DNA of 64,000 nt from Tilletia caries. Lineage: Eukaryota > Basidiomycota > Exobasidiomycetes > Tilletiales > Tilletiaceae. The stretch covers positions 1,146,001-1,210,000 of the forward strand of contig JALUTQ010000003.1 of the NCBI GenBank assembly GCA_032718865.1, in the 5' to 3' direction. Position 1 is the first letter of the stretch. Every line of letters begins with the position of its first letter. The notes below the pieces were generated by a model. It had not been told where the DNA came from and did no database searches. It worked only from the letters and a program-made list of their open reading frames with translations. Positions 1-11,529 of the stretch are shown piece after piece. The position numbers and the translations under genes are program-made.

Positions 1-100
1 GCGTCCAACTGACTCAGTCCAACACCGGCCAAGCAAGGAAGCAAGGAAGGAAGGAAAGGAAGGGAAAGGAAGACGGTCACCATCAACCACCGGAAGCACG

Positions 101-2022
101 ATGCTCGAGATCACGCCGCTGCAGAACTTCTCCCTCGGCGCCCAGGTCGCCATCCTCGTCGGCGGAAGCGCCGTCCTCGCCGTCGTCCTCAACGTCCTCG
201 CACAGCTGGTACGTCCCTCAGGTCTCAGGGTGCATGCATGTGTGTCCAATCGTCTGGCTGAACGCATTTATGTCTGTTTTCCCCCCATAGGCCCTGCCCA
301 AGGACCGCTCCGCGCCGCCGGTCGTCTTCCACTGGGTTCCCATCGTCGGTTCGGCTGTGACGTACGGCATCGACCCATACAAGTTCTTCTTCGACTGTCG
401 CGAAAAGTACGGCGACGTCTTCACCTTTGTCCTCCTCGGCCGCAGGGTCACCGTCGCCCTCGGTGCGAAGGGAAACAACCTCATCCTCAACGGCAAGCTC
501 TCCCAGGTGTCCGCCGAGGCCGCATACACCCACTTGACCACGCCCGTCTTTGGCAAGGAGGTCGTGTACGACGTCCCCAATGCTGTCCTCATGGAGCAGA
601 AGAAGTTTGTCAAAGTCGGACTCTCGACCGATAACATGCGGGTGTATGTCGACCAGATTGTGGACGAGGTGAACAAGTACATCGCGTCCGACAAGGTCTT
701 TGCTCCCTTCCAGGGTAAGAAGGAGCTCAAGGAGACCGACGAGACCCGGCTCGACATCTTCAAGTCCATGTCGGAGATCACGATCCTCACCGCCAGCCGG
801 ACGCTGCAGGGTCGCGAAGTGCGCGAGAACCTCGACGCCAGTTTCGCACAGCTCTACCACGACCTCGACGCCGGATTCACCCCTCTCAACTTTGTGATCC
901 CGAACCTGCCCTTACCCGGAAACTTCCGCCGGGACCGCGCCCAGCTGGCCATGTCCCGCTTCTACCAGACCATCATCAAGAACCGCCGCGATGGAAAAGC
1001 GAGTGGGATTGACGATGACGAGCATGACATGATCGCTGCGCTTATGCAGCAGAGTTACAAGAATGGCCGTCAGCTGTCTGACGTTGAGATTGCGCATATG
1101 ATGATTGCGCTGCTTATGGCCGGTCAGCATACGTCCAGCGCGTCTGGTTCATGGATTCTCTTGCGTCTTGCCAGCAGGCCCGACATTGTGTGAGTTGTCT
1201 TGTTTCACCGCGACGCGTTGGTCTCGCTTGGGATTTCGGAGAAGGACTGATTTAAGAGTTGTTGCTGACTTTTTCCAGTGAGGAACTCTGGGCCGAGCAA
1301 AACCAGGTCTGGGGCGATGGATCCGGCTCTCTCCGCCCGCTCGACTACGAGACCCTGAAGTCATCGACTCCGCTCCTGGACGCGGTTATCCGCGAAACAC
1401 TCCGTCTCCACCCGCCGCTCCACTCCCTCATGCGCAAGGTGATGTCCCCCATCACGGTGCCCCCGACCCTTGCCTCTCCCGGATCTCGCAAGTCAGGAGG
1501 AGCAGGAGGGGGCGACGACGCAGCGTACGTGATCCCGGAGGGCCACTACGTCATGGCCGCTCCCGGCGTGTCGCAAGTGGACCCGCACCTGTGGCCGAAC
1601 GCAGAGGAGTTCGACCCCAAGCGCTGGTTGGACGCGTCGAGTGTGGTCGTCCAGCAGGAGCGTGAGGACGCCGAGTCGGAGAAGGTTGACTTTGGATGGG
1701 GCGCTGTTTCCAGTGGGGCGAACAGTCCGTATTTGCCCTTTGGGGCTGGACGGCATCGGTGCATTGGAGAGCAGTTTGCGTATCTTCAGCTGGGCACGAT
1801 TATTTCTACTTTTGTGCGCCGGTTCCGCTGGAGCTTGCAGGAGGGTTTCCCGGACCCGGACTACACTGTGAGTGCTCTCTTTTTCTCCCTTCTTGCGTAC
1901 CTCCCTGGCCCGTTGGCTGCTCCTCATGTAGGCGTACTCATCCCGGATTTTTTCGGCTTACTTTGCAGTCCATGGTCGTCCTGCCCAAGCACGGCAAGAT
2001 CATCATCACACCACGCGTCTAG
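101..2022 (+). CDS. ERG11: Lanosterol/eburicol 14-alpha-demethylase (cytochrome P450 CYP51)
   Basis: This is the sterol 14-alpha-demethylase of ergosterol synthesis, a haem P450 anchored in the endoplasmic reticulum. Four exons fit exactly: 101-208, 291-1189, 1279-1867 and 1969-2022, giving 549 residues, usual for the family. Introns are GT..AG and short. Visible landmarks are an N-terminal membrane anchor (about residues 14-36), the conserved [14 protein letters not shown] region, the I-helix AGQHTSS motif, the ExxR motif (ETLR) and the haem-ligand loop [10 protein letters not shown] with its cysteine. A Gly/Ser-rich insertion of about 20 residues precedes the YVIPEGHYV strand and looks lineage-specific. 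The start is the first ATG before the anchor. Only 100 bp of upstream sequence is present, purine-rich with GGAA repeats, so regulation cannot be judged. The reading frame is intact, which also argues that this assembly is not riddled with indel errors. Confidence 0.97.
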
Positions 2023-2468
2023 AGCGTAGGACCACGGGAAGCATACCATACATACCGCTTTCGACCTGCACCCCTTTTTCTTCTCCTCCGACAACTTTAT
2101 TCCCCCATCTCGCGTCTCCCCTTCTCTCTGAACGCGAACGAACGATTTTACACCACGCGAATCTGGTATCCCCTTTTTCCCCTTCTCTTTCTTATCGCCC
2201 GCGTTGCACCCCGGCTGCCGTCTGGCGAAGAGCGGAAGGGCTACTCGACTAATCGGACCTTACCCGCTCGCCTGCCGACTCCCATTACGGCCCAAGGACT
2301 TTGCGCTCCTGCACTACCTGTTACGCCCTTCTACCTGTTACGCCCTTCGCTCCCCCGAAGAATAGAACGCCCAACGATCCCCGGGCCACGCTTGTAGACT
2401 GGGACGGTAGCATATGCAATTTCTAAACGAAGACGATATCCTAATTAGGAGGGAAGGAAGGGGAGTTG
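2023..2468. other. 3' flank of ERG11, no gene seen
   Basis: This stretch is pyrimidine-rich and probably contains the ERG11 3' UTR and polyadenylation region. I see no open frame with coding character, no RNA gene and no repeat until the island that begins at 2479. Confidence 0.5.
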
Positions 2469-2478
2469 TGATATGGAG

Positions 2479-3952
2479 GGCAACCGTGAATTTTGCCTCC
2501 TAAGGTGTTTTGCCTCCTTGGGCTAAATGGAGGCAAAATCGACCGTCCACAAGGATGAAATCGAAATTTGCCTCCTCAGACCCATTTTTTGCCTCCCTAA
2601 ACAGTTCAAATCGATGGGAATCGCCGATTTTGCCTCCTCGCTCCGGCGGCTTGCCTCCTCCGAGGCAAAAAGGCTCCGAAGAGGCAAAATTCGCGATTAC
2701 GAGAGAGAACTGCTGAAATTTGCCTCCTGTCCACGGCTATTTTTGCCTCCTTCCTGACCAATTTTTTTTCATCCTCTCCCTGTGTTGACAAGTGAAATTC
2801 GAGTAGGATTGACGAGCGAAAGAAGCATTAAGAGCTCGAGAAGGGAAAAGATGAGGGCGAGAAGAAAGTGCCGTGGGAAAAGTGGAGGCAGAGCTGTTGC
2901 TATGCAGGGGCTCGAGCGGGCGATGAAAAAAGATAAAAAGAAGGAGATAAGATGATGACCACGTGGAATTTACCTGGTGTAATGAGCTTGATCTAGGTCA
3001 CGTGCAGTGAAAGTCTTGGAGGCAAATGTGAATGGAGGGAGGCAAATCAGGCCCTGGAAGGAGGCAAAATTGTAGACCGTGGGTCTCTGAACTAGAATTT
3101 TGCCTCCTTTCGGAGCATTTGCCTCCGAGGCAAATAGCAGAAATGAGGCAAATTTCGGCGTTTGATGAGGGAAGCGGTAAATTTGCCTCCCCAAGAGGCA
3201 AATCTGGGACCTCCCGGGAGGCAAATTTGGTGCATATGAGCTTGGGCGACAATTTTGCCTCCAGGAGGCAAATGCTGGGATAGTCTGGCCACGCCAGACC
3301 TTGTAACTCTAAATGAGCTGAAGCACTATACCGCGTACGCGGTCTGGACGCGCTCGACTCGTTTTACTTAGTAACTGCCCCACCAAAGCTCCGTCAGCAC
3401 TGTTGGAAGCTCACCTTCGCGCATCCACAGCGAGTCAACAACACAACCAGATCCCTTCAAAGTTGCACTGAAGTAGCAGATATCCATAAGGAACCTTCTC
3501 TGGGCGTTTGCAGATAGTTCAATAAGGCAGTAAGCGTCTGATGGTGAGTTGTGTCAAGGGCAGAAAATCGAGAAAAGAATGAGTCTGCCCGATCGTTCCC
3601 GATCCAACACAGTAGACGCACACTCTGAGCCGCTCCCACGTGTTTGCCACGTGGTACCACGTCTATCCCTCGACTGCAGCCTCCACGCAAGACTTGTCGC
3701 GTCAGGGATGCTTCCTGCCGATCTGTCTCTCAACGGAGGGTACATGGACGGAGCTGTGCTCTGCTGGTGTCTGTGTGTGAGCGGTGTGTGAGCGGTTTGC
3801 GACAAGTTGGTCGTCTGTATGGGGGCAGTTACTAAGTAAAACGGGTCGAGTGCGTCCAGACCGTCTCCACGGGATCAGTCCTTGGTCATCACGTGCGCGC
3901 GACGGTCTGGTGTGACCAGACTAAATGCTGGGAGGCAAAATTCACGGTTCTC
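2479..3952. mobile_element. Motif-saturated island A (GGAGGCAAA), TIR element with 10-bp duplication
   Basis: A non-coding element bounded by inverted ends: AACCGTGAATTTTGCCTCC starts at 2482 and its reverse complement ends at 3949. The outermost three bases differ between the ends. The 10-bp sequence TGATATGGAG flanks both sides (2469-2478 and 3953-3962), as a target-site duplication would. The motif GGAGGCAAA and its complement TTTGCCTCC recur about two dozen times in both orientations in two blocks (about 2490-2760 and 3010-3275). A spacer (2760-3010) lacks it. The same motif is part of the terminal repeat. No transposase frame is present. A second element (3281-3923) is inserted near the right end. 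Superfamily is uncertain: a 10-bp duplication would suit Mutator-like elements, whereas the layout matches the hAT-like islands elsewhere in this window. Confidence 0.75.
3281..3923. mobile_element. Nested TIR element B with 10-bp target duplication
   Basis: A 643-bp insertion inside island A. It begins TAGTCTGGCCACGCCAGACC and ends with a near-inverse copy. A second inverted block deeper in (about 3340-3385 and 3815-3865) pairs CGTTTTACTTAGTAACTG with its reverse complement. Flanks are identical 10-mers, AATGCTGGGA, at 3271-3280 and 3924-3933. The interior carries no convincing gene. A 9-11 bp duplication with long inverted ends suggests a non-autonomous Mutator-like element, but no family assignment is proven. 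The GTCTGG/CCAGAC motif recurs near both ends, echoing the repeated-motif layout of the other islands. Confidence 0.75.
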
Positions 3953-4168
3953 TGATATGGAGACAGTTCAGTGACAGCGATGGGAACGACCGGAGGGGAA
4001 ACAGTAGAGTAGATGAGAAAGGCAGGACGGATTAGAGCATGTCCATCGGGAAGATGGTGTTGATCGAGCAGACGCAAGTTATCGCCCATATAAGGCTCTA
4101 TACGGGAGGGAAGTGCGCCGACGACGAAAAGAGGTGGTTCGCGTCGGGCCAGGCCATCCCCCGCTCTT

Positions 4169-5334
4169 CTATTCGACGGACGGCGGCGCGTCCGGGGCGA
4201 GAGACATGATATGCCAGTGATCGAGTCCGGGGACGGTGCGAAGGTGGGGCGGGTTGCAGAAGAGTACGGAGCGCCAGCCTTGTTTTGGTGGGAAGGTCTT
4301 GAGGACGAAGCTGTGGCAGTGCTGGGAGAAGTAGGCCATGGTCGCGTCTGCTGCGCGAGCGGCCATAGCTTCCGCCTCCGCCCCTGTTTTGGGCTCGGTG
4401 CCAGCTACATGCTGTGATGGTGATGGCGCAACGAGTCTGGCGGCATGATGCGGTCTTGAGCGGAAGAACTCGAGGACATACTCGCCTGTGACAGGCTCAG
4501 GGGCGGCGCCGCGCGCGTCTTCGTCGGGCAAGACGAGGGCGCGAATCCCATCGTGCGAGACGGCTGCGTAGAGGTCTTCTTGCTCCTTCCGGCTCATGTG
4601 CGGGAAGGGCCAGGGGACGGGTCTGGCGTGAGGCGCGTGGGCGAGCTTGGAGGAGGACGACGACGAGGAGGCGTTTGGAGCGGAGGGCTGTGATGGGGAT
4701 TGGGAAGAGGAGGAGGAGGAGGAAGAATAGGAGGAGGAGCTAGGTAGGGACTCGGGGGAGCTAGGAGCGACGCGTCCGTTGGCTTGGGCCGCAGCGGGCG
4801 CGTGACCATGACCGTTCGTGGAGGGGGTATGTTGGACAGGCCCACCAGGACTGTCGGGCGCGCTGGGGAGCTGGGTGATGTGTGTGATGGGTTTGCGGGA
4901 CCAGACGCACCAGTGCCGGCACTTGAGCGGGATGTTGTACGGCCAGTGATTGCTGCAGGGGGTGTGGAAGAGAAAGGCGGTGAGCAATGACATGGACGGG
5001 CGTGCGCAAATGCGAAAGCAAAGTATGAGGGAGATACATACGGGATCATCTTGACGAGCCATTCGTCGTCGATATCCTCAAAGAAGGCATTACTGGCGGA
5101 GGAGGGAGACGAGTGTGTATCGTCCCAGTGAAGCCGTTCGACGCGAATGAAGCGTTCGAGGGAGCCCCACTGCGCCTTGACGGGTTTGGACCATGCGCGG
5201 TAGGCGAGCTCACAGACGGGGTCGCGGTAGAGGTCGTCGAGGTTCCCGCGGCAGATGACGTGTTTGATATGCTGCCATGTTGCGGGCTCTTTCGGCGGCG
5301 GGAGCTCGACGGTGTCGGTGAGTGTCTGGGTCAT
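4169..5334 (-). CDS. DUF3605-family protein
   Basis: Two exons (5334-5042 and 4952-4169) joined across an 89-nt GTATGT..CAG intron give 358 residues. The segment after the splice (NHWPYNIPLKCRHWCVWSRK) resembles the conserved FPY.IP..I.H.VVW signature of fungal DUF3605 proteins. The C-terminus (WRSVLFCNPPHLRTVPGLDH, then HWHI) resembles the family's WF.NPP..SVPGL.H.H ending. The middle is a low-complexity Ser/Pro linker of about 90 residues. Biochemical function of the family is unknown to me. The gene is divergent from the CorA transporter gene at 5997 and shares a roughly 660-bp upstream region with it. Confidence 0.8.
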
Positions 5335-5996
5335 CTTGGCTGTGGTTGTGGTTGTGGTTGTGGTTGTCCTTGTTCCTCAGCGCGATTCTTGAGGCTTGAG
5401 GAGGAAGAGGGTTGTCGTCGAGGGGGGAAGGAGGTGTTCGTCTTATAGAAGGCGAGCGTCTGAACCTCAGGGCCACGATACTTAGCAGCACACACTCAGC
5501 ACGCAGCACTCAGCACATGCCAGTCGCAACTGTCTCGATGTAGCAGGCTTAGAGATATGCAGTCCGCTATGATTGCAGCATGCTGTCAGCTGTGGATCCC
5601 ATCGTCGGAGCTCTCCTTATTCCCTGCGCGTGATGGTCTCGACCAGACCCGCGGGTGGAGACTGGAGGAGGTGAGCCGGCGGTTCGGGATGGCCTGCCGT
5701 TCTGCATCCGTTCATGTACCGTTCGGCATTGGTCACCATCCTGGATATGTTTTGAGGAACTCGCTCCTCGTTCTCGCTGGCTGGTTCTCATCTCCCACGT
5801 ACGATACATACAGTACTCCCGTAGCGAAACCCTTTCCCTCGCTGTGCTCGCTGCGTTCGCTATCTTCGCTCTCTCTCCCTGCGCCTTCGCTCGCTTCCTC
5901 TGCTAGAACACATAGATCTCGAGAAACGGGTTCCCTGAGCGATGGTCGATCCAAGTTGTCGCGCCTCAACTTCATTCTGCCTCATCCACCCCAGCC
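5335..5996. promoter_or_regulatory. Divergent intergenic region between the DUF3605 and CorA genes
   Basis: This 660-bp gap must hold the promoters of both divergent genes. A short GTTGTG-type tandem tract lies near 5341-5368, and pyrimidine-rich sequence precedes the CorA start. I can name no specific transcription-factor site. Open frames crossing it lack coding character. Confidence 0.45.
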
Positions 5997-6044
5997 ATGC
6001 CACACGCCGCTTCTGCCAACGCATCGCCCGGTGAGCACCACCAC

Positions 6045-6078
<34 letters not shown>

Positions 6079-9000
6079 TGTCGAGCATCCTCATCCACGC
6101 ACACACACGGTCCTCGTACGGAAGAGACGACGCCATCGAGCCACCCGCGCCCGTCGCACTCCCACTCGGCCGCCTCGCCTCCAACTCCACCACCACTAAT
6201 GACGATCCGCTCGCCCAAGCCCACCACTATCCACCCTCCGTCTCCTCCAGCGGACAGCATCGCCAGCCGGCCACTCCTGTATCCTCTACATCGCGCTGGC
6301 TCCCACCTTGGCTTCCTCCCCTGCCCTCCTTCTCCGGTGCCCCTCCGATCTTCAACAGCAGCAACAGGGGCAGAGACAAGGGCAAGCGCCGCGCCTCCTC
6401 GTCCTCACAACCACCTCCCAGCGACCCGGGAACCGACGCAGTAGCCTCTCCCTCAAAGCCAGCCTCCGTTCATCGATCTCCCTCAGTCAAGAAACGCTCT
6501 TATCGGAGCACGGCCCCTCGCACCAGGGGCAAAGGCAAGAGCTCCAAGAAGTCCAGGAAGCGGAGGAACTCGCGTGCTTCGAATATCAGCAAGACCACCA
6601 CCAGCACAGACTCCGACAGTCTCGTCACCATCGAGGATGATCCCCTTCCACCCTTAGCTGCCTCTGCCTCTGCCTCTGCCTCGGCTCCCGGTCGGCCCTC
6701 CACAAGTTCTCGCCCTGAGCTGCATGGTGCAGAAGCCCAGCCGGAGAAGAAGGCCAGACCTCAGCTACCGAGCGCGGCGACCTCCCTCCTCTTCCGTGGC
6801 CGACCTCGGCTCAGGACCATCGCAAACGGCCTTACTCCCGCCCCATCTCCCTCCGGTTCCCTCGCACGCGCACGCCGACATGACGAAGCCATGTCCGCTG
6901 CCTTTGCCGGCCTCAATAATCCTTCTTCCTTCAGCGCAGCCCATTCCCGCGAAGGTTCTGTCCGTCATACTTCTCGCTCAGCGTCAGGGGCAAGGGCCAC
7001 TCCCCCCACCGCGGAAGATGCCGGCTTCACTGGACGAGCCACGAGGGCACTCGGCCTCGGCTCTCTCCTTCGCTCCCAATTCAACAGCGAGGATGTGGCC
7101 AATCGCGGTGCTTCCGCCTCCATCTTTCCTGGCGGAAACCATGACGAGGAAGACGGTGATGCCGATACAGAATTTGAAATGGCTTCTTTCCAGGACGGAG
7201 CTGGTCCTTCAGGCAGGTTCATTAAGGGTAAATTCAAGGATCCCGAAGGAGGCGATACCAACGAAGTTTCCTTTGGCGACCATCTCTCCCCACCCGCCTC
7301 ACCAGACAGTATGACCCGCGCCCTCGCTCAAATCGTGCCTCCAACTGACCCACACACCGGTGCACGCGCCCTCCAATCCGATCGGGATGCTTCCGACCTC
7401 GGTTTGCCATCCCTCATAGCGCCAGAACCGACAGAGGCCACCGCCCGCGTCCTCGAGGCTGCCCGCTCTACTCGGCCCACAAAGGTGGTGCGAGGGTCTC
7501 GCGCGGCGGCCGCTCGCGCTGTTGCTGAAGCAGCCCAAATATCAGCCCAGGCCGCGGTACAGTCTGGTCGATTGACTCCTTCTGGGTTCTTTGCATACCA
7601 GTCGCCCCTCTCTCTGTCTCTTGCTACCGGAGCATCTGCTTTAATTCCCTTAGCAGCACAGCAACAGGAACAGCAGCAGCAGCAACAACAACCCGCTCAC
7701 TCATCCGCCGCCAACGTGGCCTTCTCTCCACAGCTCACAGTTTCTCCTCAGCAGGACAGCCCCTTGCAGCGCGGTCCCTTACCTTTGGTGAGGCTAGGTG
7801 GAATACCGCTTACCTCCGTCCTTCGATCGGCGAGTGGACCCGCACCAGGAGTGAGCCCCCTTTCTCCCTCCTTCGGACCCGAAGCTACCGCTGCCCCAGG
7901 CGGCGCGGCAAGGCTGACCTTCGCCCCAGAGCAACGACGTGTGCGACGGAAGGATCTGCCGCCCGGCTTCGAGGTCGGCGATACTTACCGGGCCCTGGAC
8001 GCGTACGTTCTCGAGTCCAGAGGGCGACGGAGGGCGGAACGGGAGGGGAAGAGCAAGCGTCGCTCGAGGAAGCGAGGAGGAGGGGGAGGCAGCAGCATTC
8101 GCGGGAAGGGCAGCCGGAGCTCAAGTTTTGGCGAGCACGCCAGCACGGCCAGTGGTTGGAGCAGCTCCAGCAGTAGCTCCTCCTCCGGCTCCACGGACAG
8201 CACCAGCTCCGGCGAAGGCCATGGCTTGACGATCGCGAGGCTCCGAGCCTTTTTCGGTGACGCCGACTCGTCTAGCTCGAGCTCGAGCAGCAGCAGTAGT
8301 AGTAGCACTAGTTCGGATTCGGACACCGGCAGCAGCAGAGACGGCCGCGTCTCCGGCACCGGCACCTCGCGATTGACGGACACCTCGTCCTCTTCCTCAA
8401 GCTCTTCCTCAAGCTCGAGCTCCTCGTCCGGTCGTTCGAGTCGGAGTGGGTTCTCCTTCAGTCTGTCCCGCGTCCGGTCCAACATTTCCGGTGTGGGCGG
8501 ACGGAGGCGAGGAATGAGTGTCACTGCGCGCGGAGGAGCGGCTGACAGTGCCAGTATTCTGTCTGGGGGTGGGGGAGGCGGCCGAGGCGGCGGCGGCGGC
8601 GGAGGAACGGGTGCAGACCTGACAACGCGCACACCACGACTGAACCCGATTGGAGATACCACCCAAGCGTCTCGAAATCCGCAGCAGCGGAAGCACCAAC
8701 GGCGGCACCGGCAGCAGCAGCGCCGGAATCGGGAGGTCCAACGCCGGCGACGACGAGCTGCTCGCAAACAAATGCAGAAGTTCGAGTCGACTGCGCGTAA
8801 GGCGGGCTTACTCCCTCCCAAGCCCAGCAAATCGGCCCGGAACAAGGCGAGGCTGGCCAAGCAGCTCGCAGGCGGCGTGACGCAGTGGATGCTTTACACG
8901 CCCCTTCCGCTGCCTGTCAGCACGACTCGGAGGGGCTTGAAAAGGAGAGAGGGCGACAGTCATTGGGATCACGATGAGCTGGATGCTCTCTCTGCGAGCG

Positions 9001-10873
9001 ATAAAGGTGGTGACCTGTCAGCTTCTGCTGGTCCTTCGGCACCGGAGCGTCCACCGCTGAAGCGCGCTGCCACCGCGCAGGCCGTTCTCACAGCAGCCGA
9101 TACCCCGCCAGAGCACGCAATCCATGGTTCTCGGCCGCTGTCCCATCATCGACACCATGGATACGCCGGGGCGGCCGACGCGGAACCGAAGGAGCAGGTA
9201 CTCGAGACGATCTCCTTCCTCGCGGTCAAGGAACGATTGTATGCTCTTCGACAACAGATCCGGCAGCCTGAGCACGTTGGTGGTGATTTGGGAATGATGA
9301 GCTCGAGTGCTGTGCTGGATGATCCGGGGGGTATGAGGGGGCGGGCTGGAGCTGCGGCTTTTGGAGCGGGAGCGGGTCGGTTTGCCACCCCGCCCTCGAG
9401 TGGGGACGGTACCAGTAGCTCGAAGCCGTCTGTTGGGGCTTGGTGGCTGGACGTCAAGTGTCCTACCTACAGTGACATGAAAGATTTGAGCAAGGTGAGT
9501 CTCTACACGCTCCCGCGCTAGGATACCCGTTGCTGATGGTTTCGCTCGCCTTCCTTCAGCTATTTCCGCTCCATCCACTCACGGTCGAGGACATCTTGCA
9601 GCAAGACCCGCGCGAGAAAGTCGAAGTCTTCGAGAAGCTGGGCTACTACTTTATCACCGTTCGAGCCGTCGACGAAACCTACTTCCGGACGAGCTCGGGC
9701 GACGCTGATGATGGGAAGGCCCGCATCAATCTGCTCTCGGGTGTGCCTGGCAAGGACGGTATTGAAGGTGTCAGTGTGGGTGCGATCAATTTGTATATTG
9801 TCGTCTTCTCGCATGGCTTGATTACTGTGAGTTGTTGTGCCGTCACCCGTCGAGGGTCATCCCTTCCTTGGACAGCGGCTGACTGGAGATGCATCTTGTA
9901 CGGCATGTAGTTTCATTTTGAAGATCTGTCAAAGCATACGTCGCGTGTTTTGGAACGCCTCATGGACCTGTCACGGTCGCTGGACTACACTGCTGGTATG
10001 TAGGAGCTTGTTTGGACTTGCGCAGAGGGAGGGGCTGACTGTCTGTTTCGTTGTTTTACAGATTGGATTGCACACGGGCTGGTGGACTCATTGGTGGATG
10101 CCTTCTTCCCACTGTTGGATCTGGTCGAGTCTGAAGTCGCCGAATTCGAAGATACCATCGAATTAGCCCCCGCAGCCAGCCCGACGTCTGGTCCGCCCGA
10201 TCAGCACCGACGTCGAGCTTGGACCAAACTCTTTAACGGACAGCGCGGGAACTTTATCAAGCTCGGGCAGTCTGGACCCAAGGCAGCCAAGAACAACAGC
10301 ACCAACGAGGAGAAGCAAGGTCCGAGCGATCAGAGTGCCCTGTTGAAGCGGATTGCGACTGTCCGGAAGATTGTGACGGGTCTGACGCGCCTGTTGGCTC
10401 CCAAGAGCGAGAGCGTGATCAACCTGCGGAAGCGGTACATGGAGCTGAGCGCGATGAGCATAGGCTCCAAACGGGCCAGTCGGGCGGAAGTATCGATCCA
10501 TATGGGCGACTTACACGACCACATCGTCACGCTTCTGACGCAGCTCCATCAATCCGAGGGCCGGCTGAACGACACGCACGCAGAATACCTGGCTATGGTG
10601 CAGATTCGGAATCGACAGAGTCGGGACCGATCCGCCCGGTCCCTGGTCGGCCTCGTCACCATTACCTTGACGGCGGTAATGTGCACGTTCTTCACCTCGA
10701 TCTGGAGTTTCAACGTGGTGATACCGACGAACGAGCACGAGTCGCCGAACCATCTGATCTTCTTCCTCGTCGTGGCCACGCTTGGCGTCATCACGGTCTC
10801 GTTGCAAGTCTATGTCCGATACTTGTGGATGAAGGCCAAACAGAAGCGGGTCAACCGAGCGGCGCATCGATAA
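5997..10873 (+). CDS. CorA-family divalent-cation transporter with large disordered N-terminus
   Basis: Four exons (5997-9494, 9560-9826, 9911-9995, 10062-10873) join in frame to 1,553 residues. The CorA domain occupies about the last 400: the LFPLHPLTVEDIL block opens exon 2, then the LYIVVFSHGLIT strand, FHFEDLSKHTSRVL, the WIAHGLVDSLVDAFFPLLD helix, a long coiled stalk and two C-terminal membrane helices. Family members of the fungal Alr/Mnr2 type carry Mg2+ (or related metals) across plasma or vacuolar membranes. The roughly 1,100 residues in front are low-complexity, with polyQ, polySer, polyGly and basic runs, much longer than usual. The loop after the first membrane helix reads WSFNVVIPTNE where the family nearly always has a GMN motif, so selectivity may differ. 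An upstream extension cannot be excluded because the polyQ region is open further 5'. Confidence 0.9.
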
Positions 10874-11529
10874 ACCCTGGGGTGCGACGTCCGATGAGAG
10901 GGTGTCGAGCGTACACATAAGCAATAATCACTACAACAAGGGAGAAGCTAAGCCGAGCTTGCTCTCCCCGTTTCCTCAACAAAACTTTCGGTTCCCCACC
11001 CCCCTTCGCCACATGAACTTTCCCTCCCATCTCGTCAACGTCTCGCACAACAACAGCACAAAGCAAACTTACACACATAGAAGAATCATCAAATACCTCG
11101 GTCACAAACGTCTTTTCTCCCTCAATTCCGGTTTCCCCTCCCCTTTTTGCAGCATCTTATTATGGACTCAATAACATTTGCTTTCTTCTTCTTGCTCCTC
11201 GTTCCTCTTTTCAGTGCTTCACGCAGCACGCTGCCCGGCAGATAACGGATCAGCTTGGTGTTGAACCGTCTTATGAGCGCCTTGATGCGTTTATTCTTCG
11301 TGTCCGTCTCCGCTGCCGCTTTCGTCGGGCGAGGGAAAGATCAGAGTTGATGCGTTTTGCTCTGGCGGTTGTTGGGAGTTATACGCCCCACCAGAAGAAG
11401 AAGAAGCCGAGGTGAATCGCACGGAGGCGCGTGCTCGATTGCTTCCTCCTGCGGCCTGCCCCTCCACCACCACCAGCGATCGCTTCGCAGCCGTGGACGA
11501 AGTCTCTCCCGCTTCGGACTGTGCCGCCG
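10874..11529. other. CorA 3' flank, no gene seen
   Basis: Pyrimidine-rich sequence after the CorA stop is probably 3' UTR and terminator. Short frames in 11291-11529 (Ser/Gly-rich) continue the direction of the dynamin remnant but show no dynamin homology, in particular no GTPase effector domain. Confidence 0.4.

Noticed and set aside
5557..6444. 295-codon plus-strand frame overlapping the CorA start
   Set aside because: No domain resemblance; it ends within the CorA exon in a different frame and is Ser/Pro-rich by composition.
7985..8860. 291-codon minus-strand frame opposite the CorA gene
   Set aside because: Arg/Leu/Pro-rich shadow of the Ser/Gly-rich CorA N-terminus; no family signature and wholly inside a supported exon.
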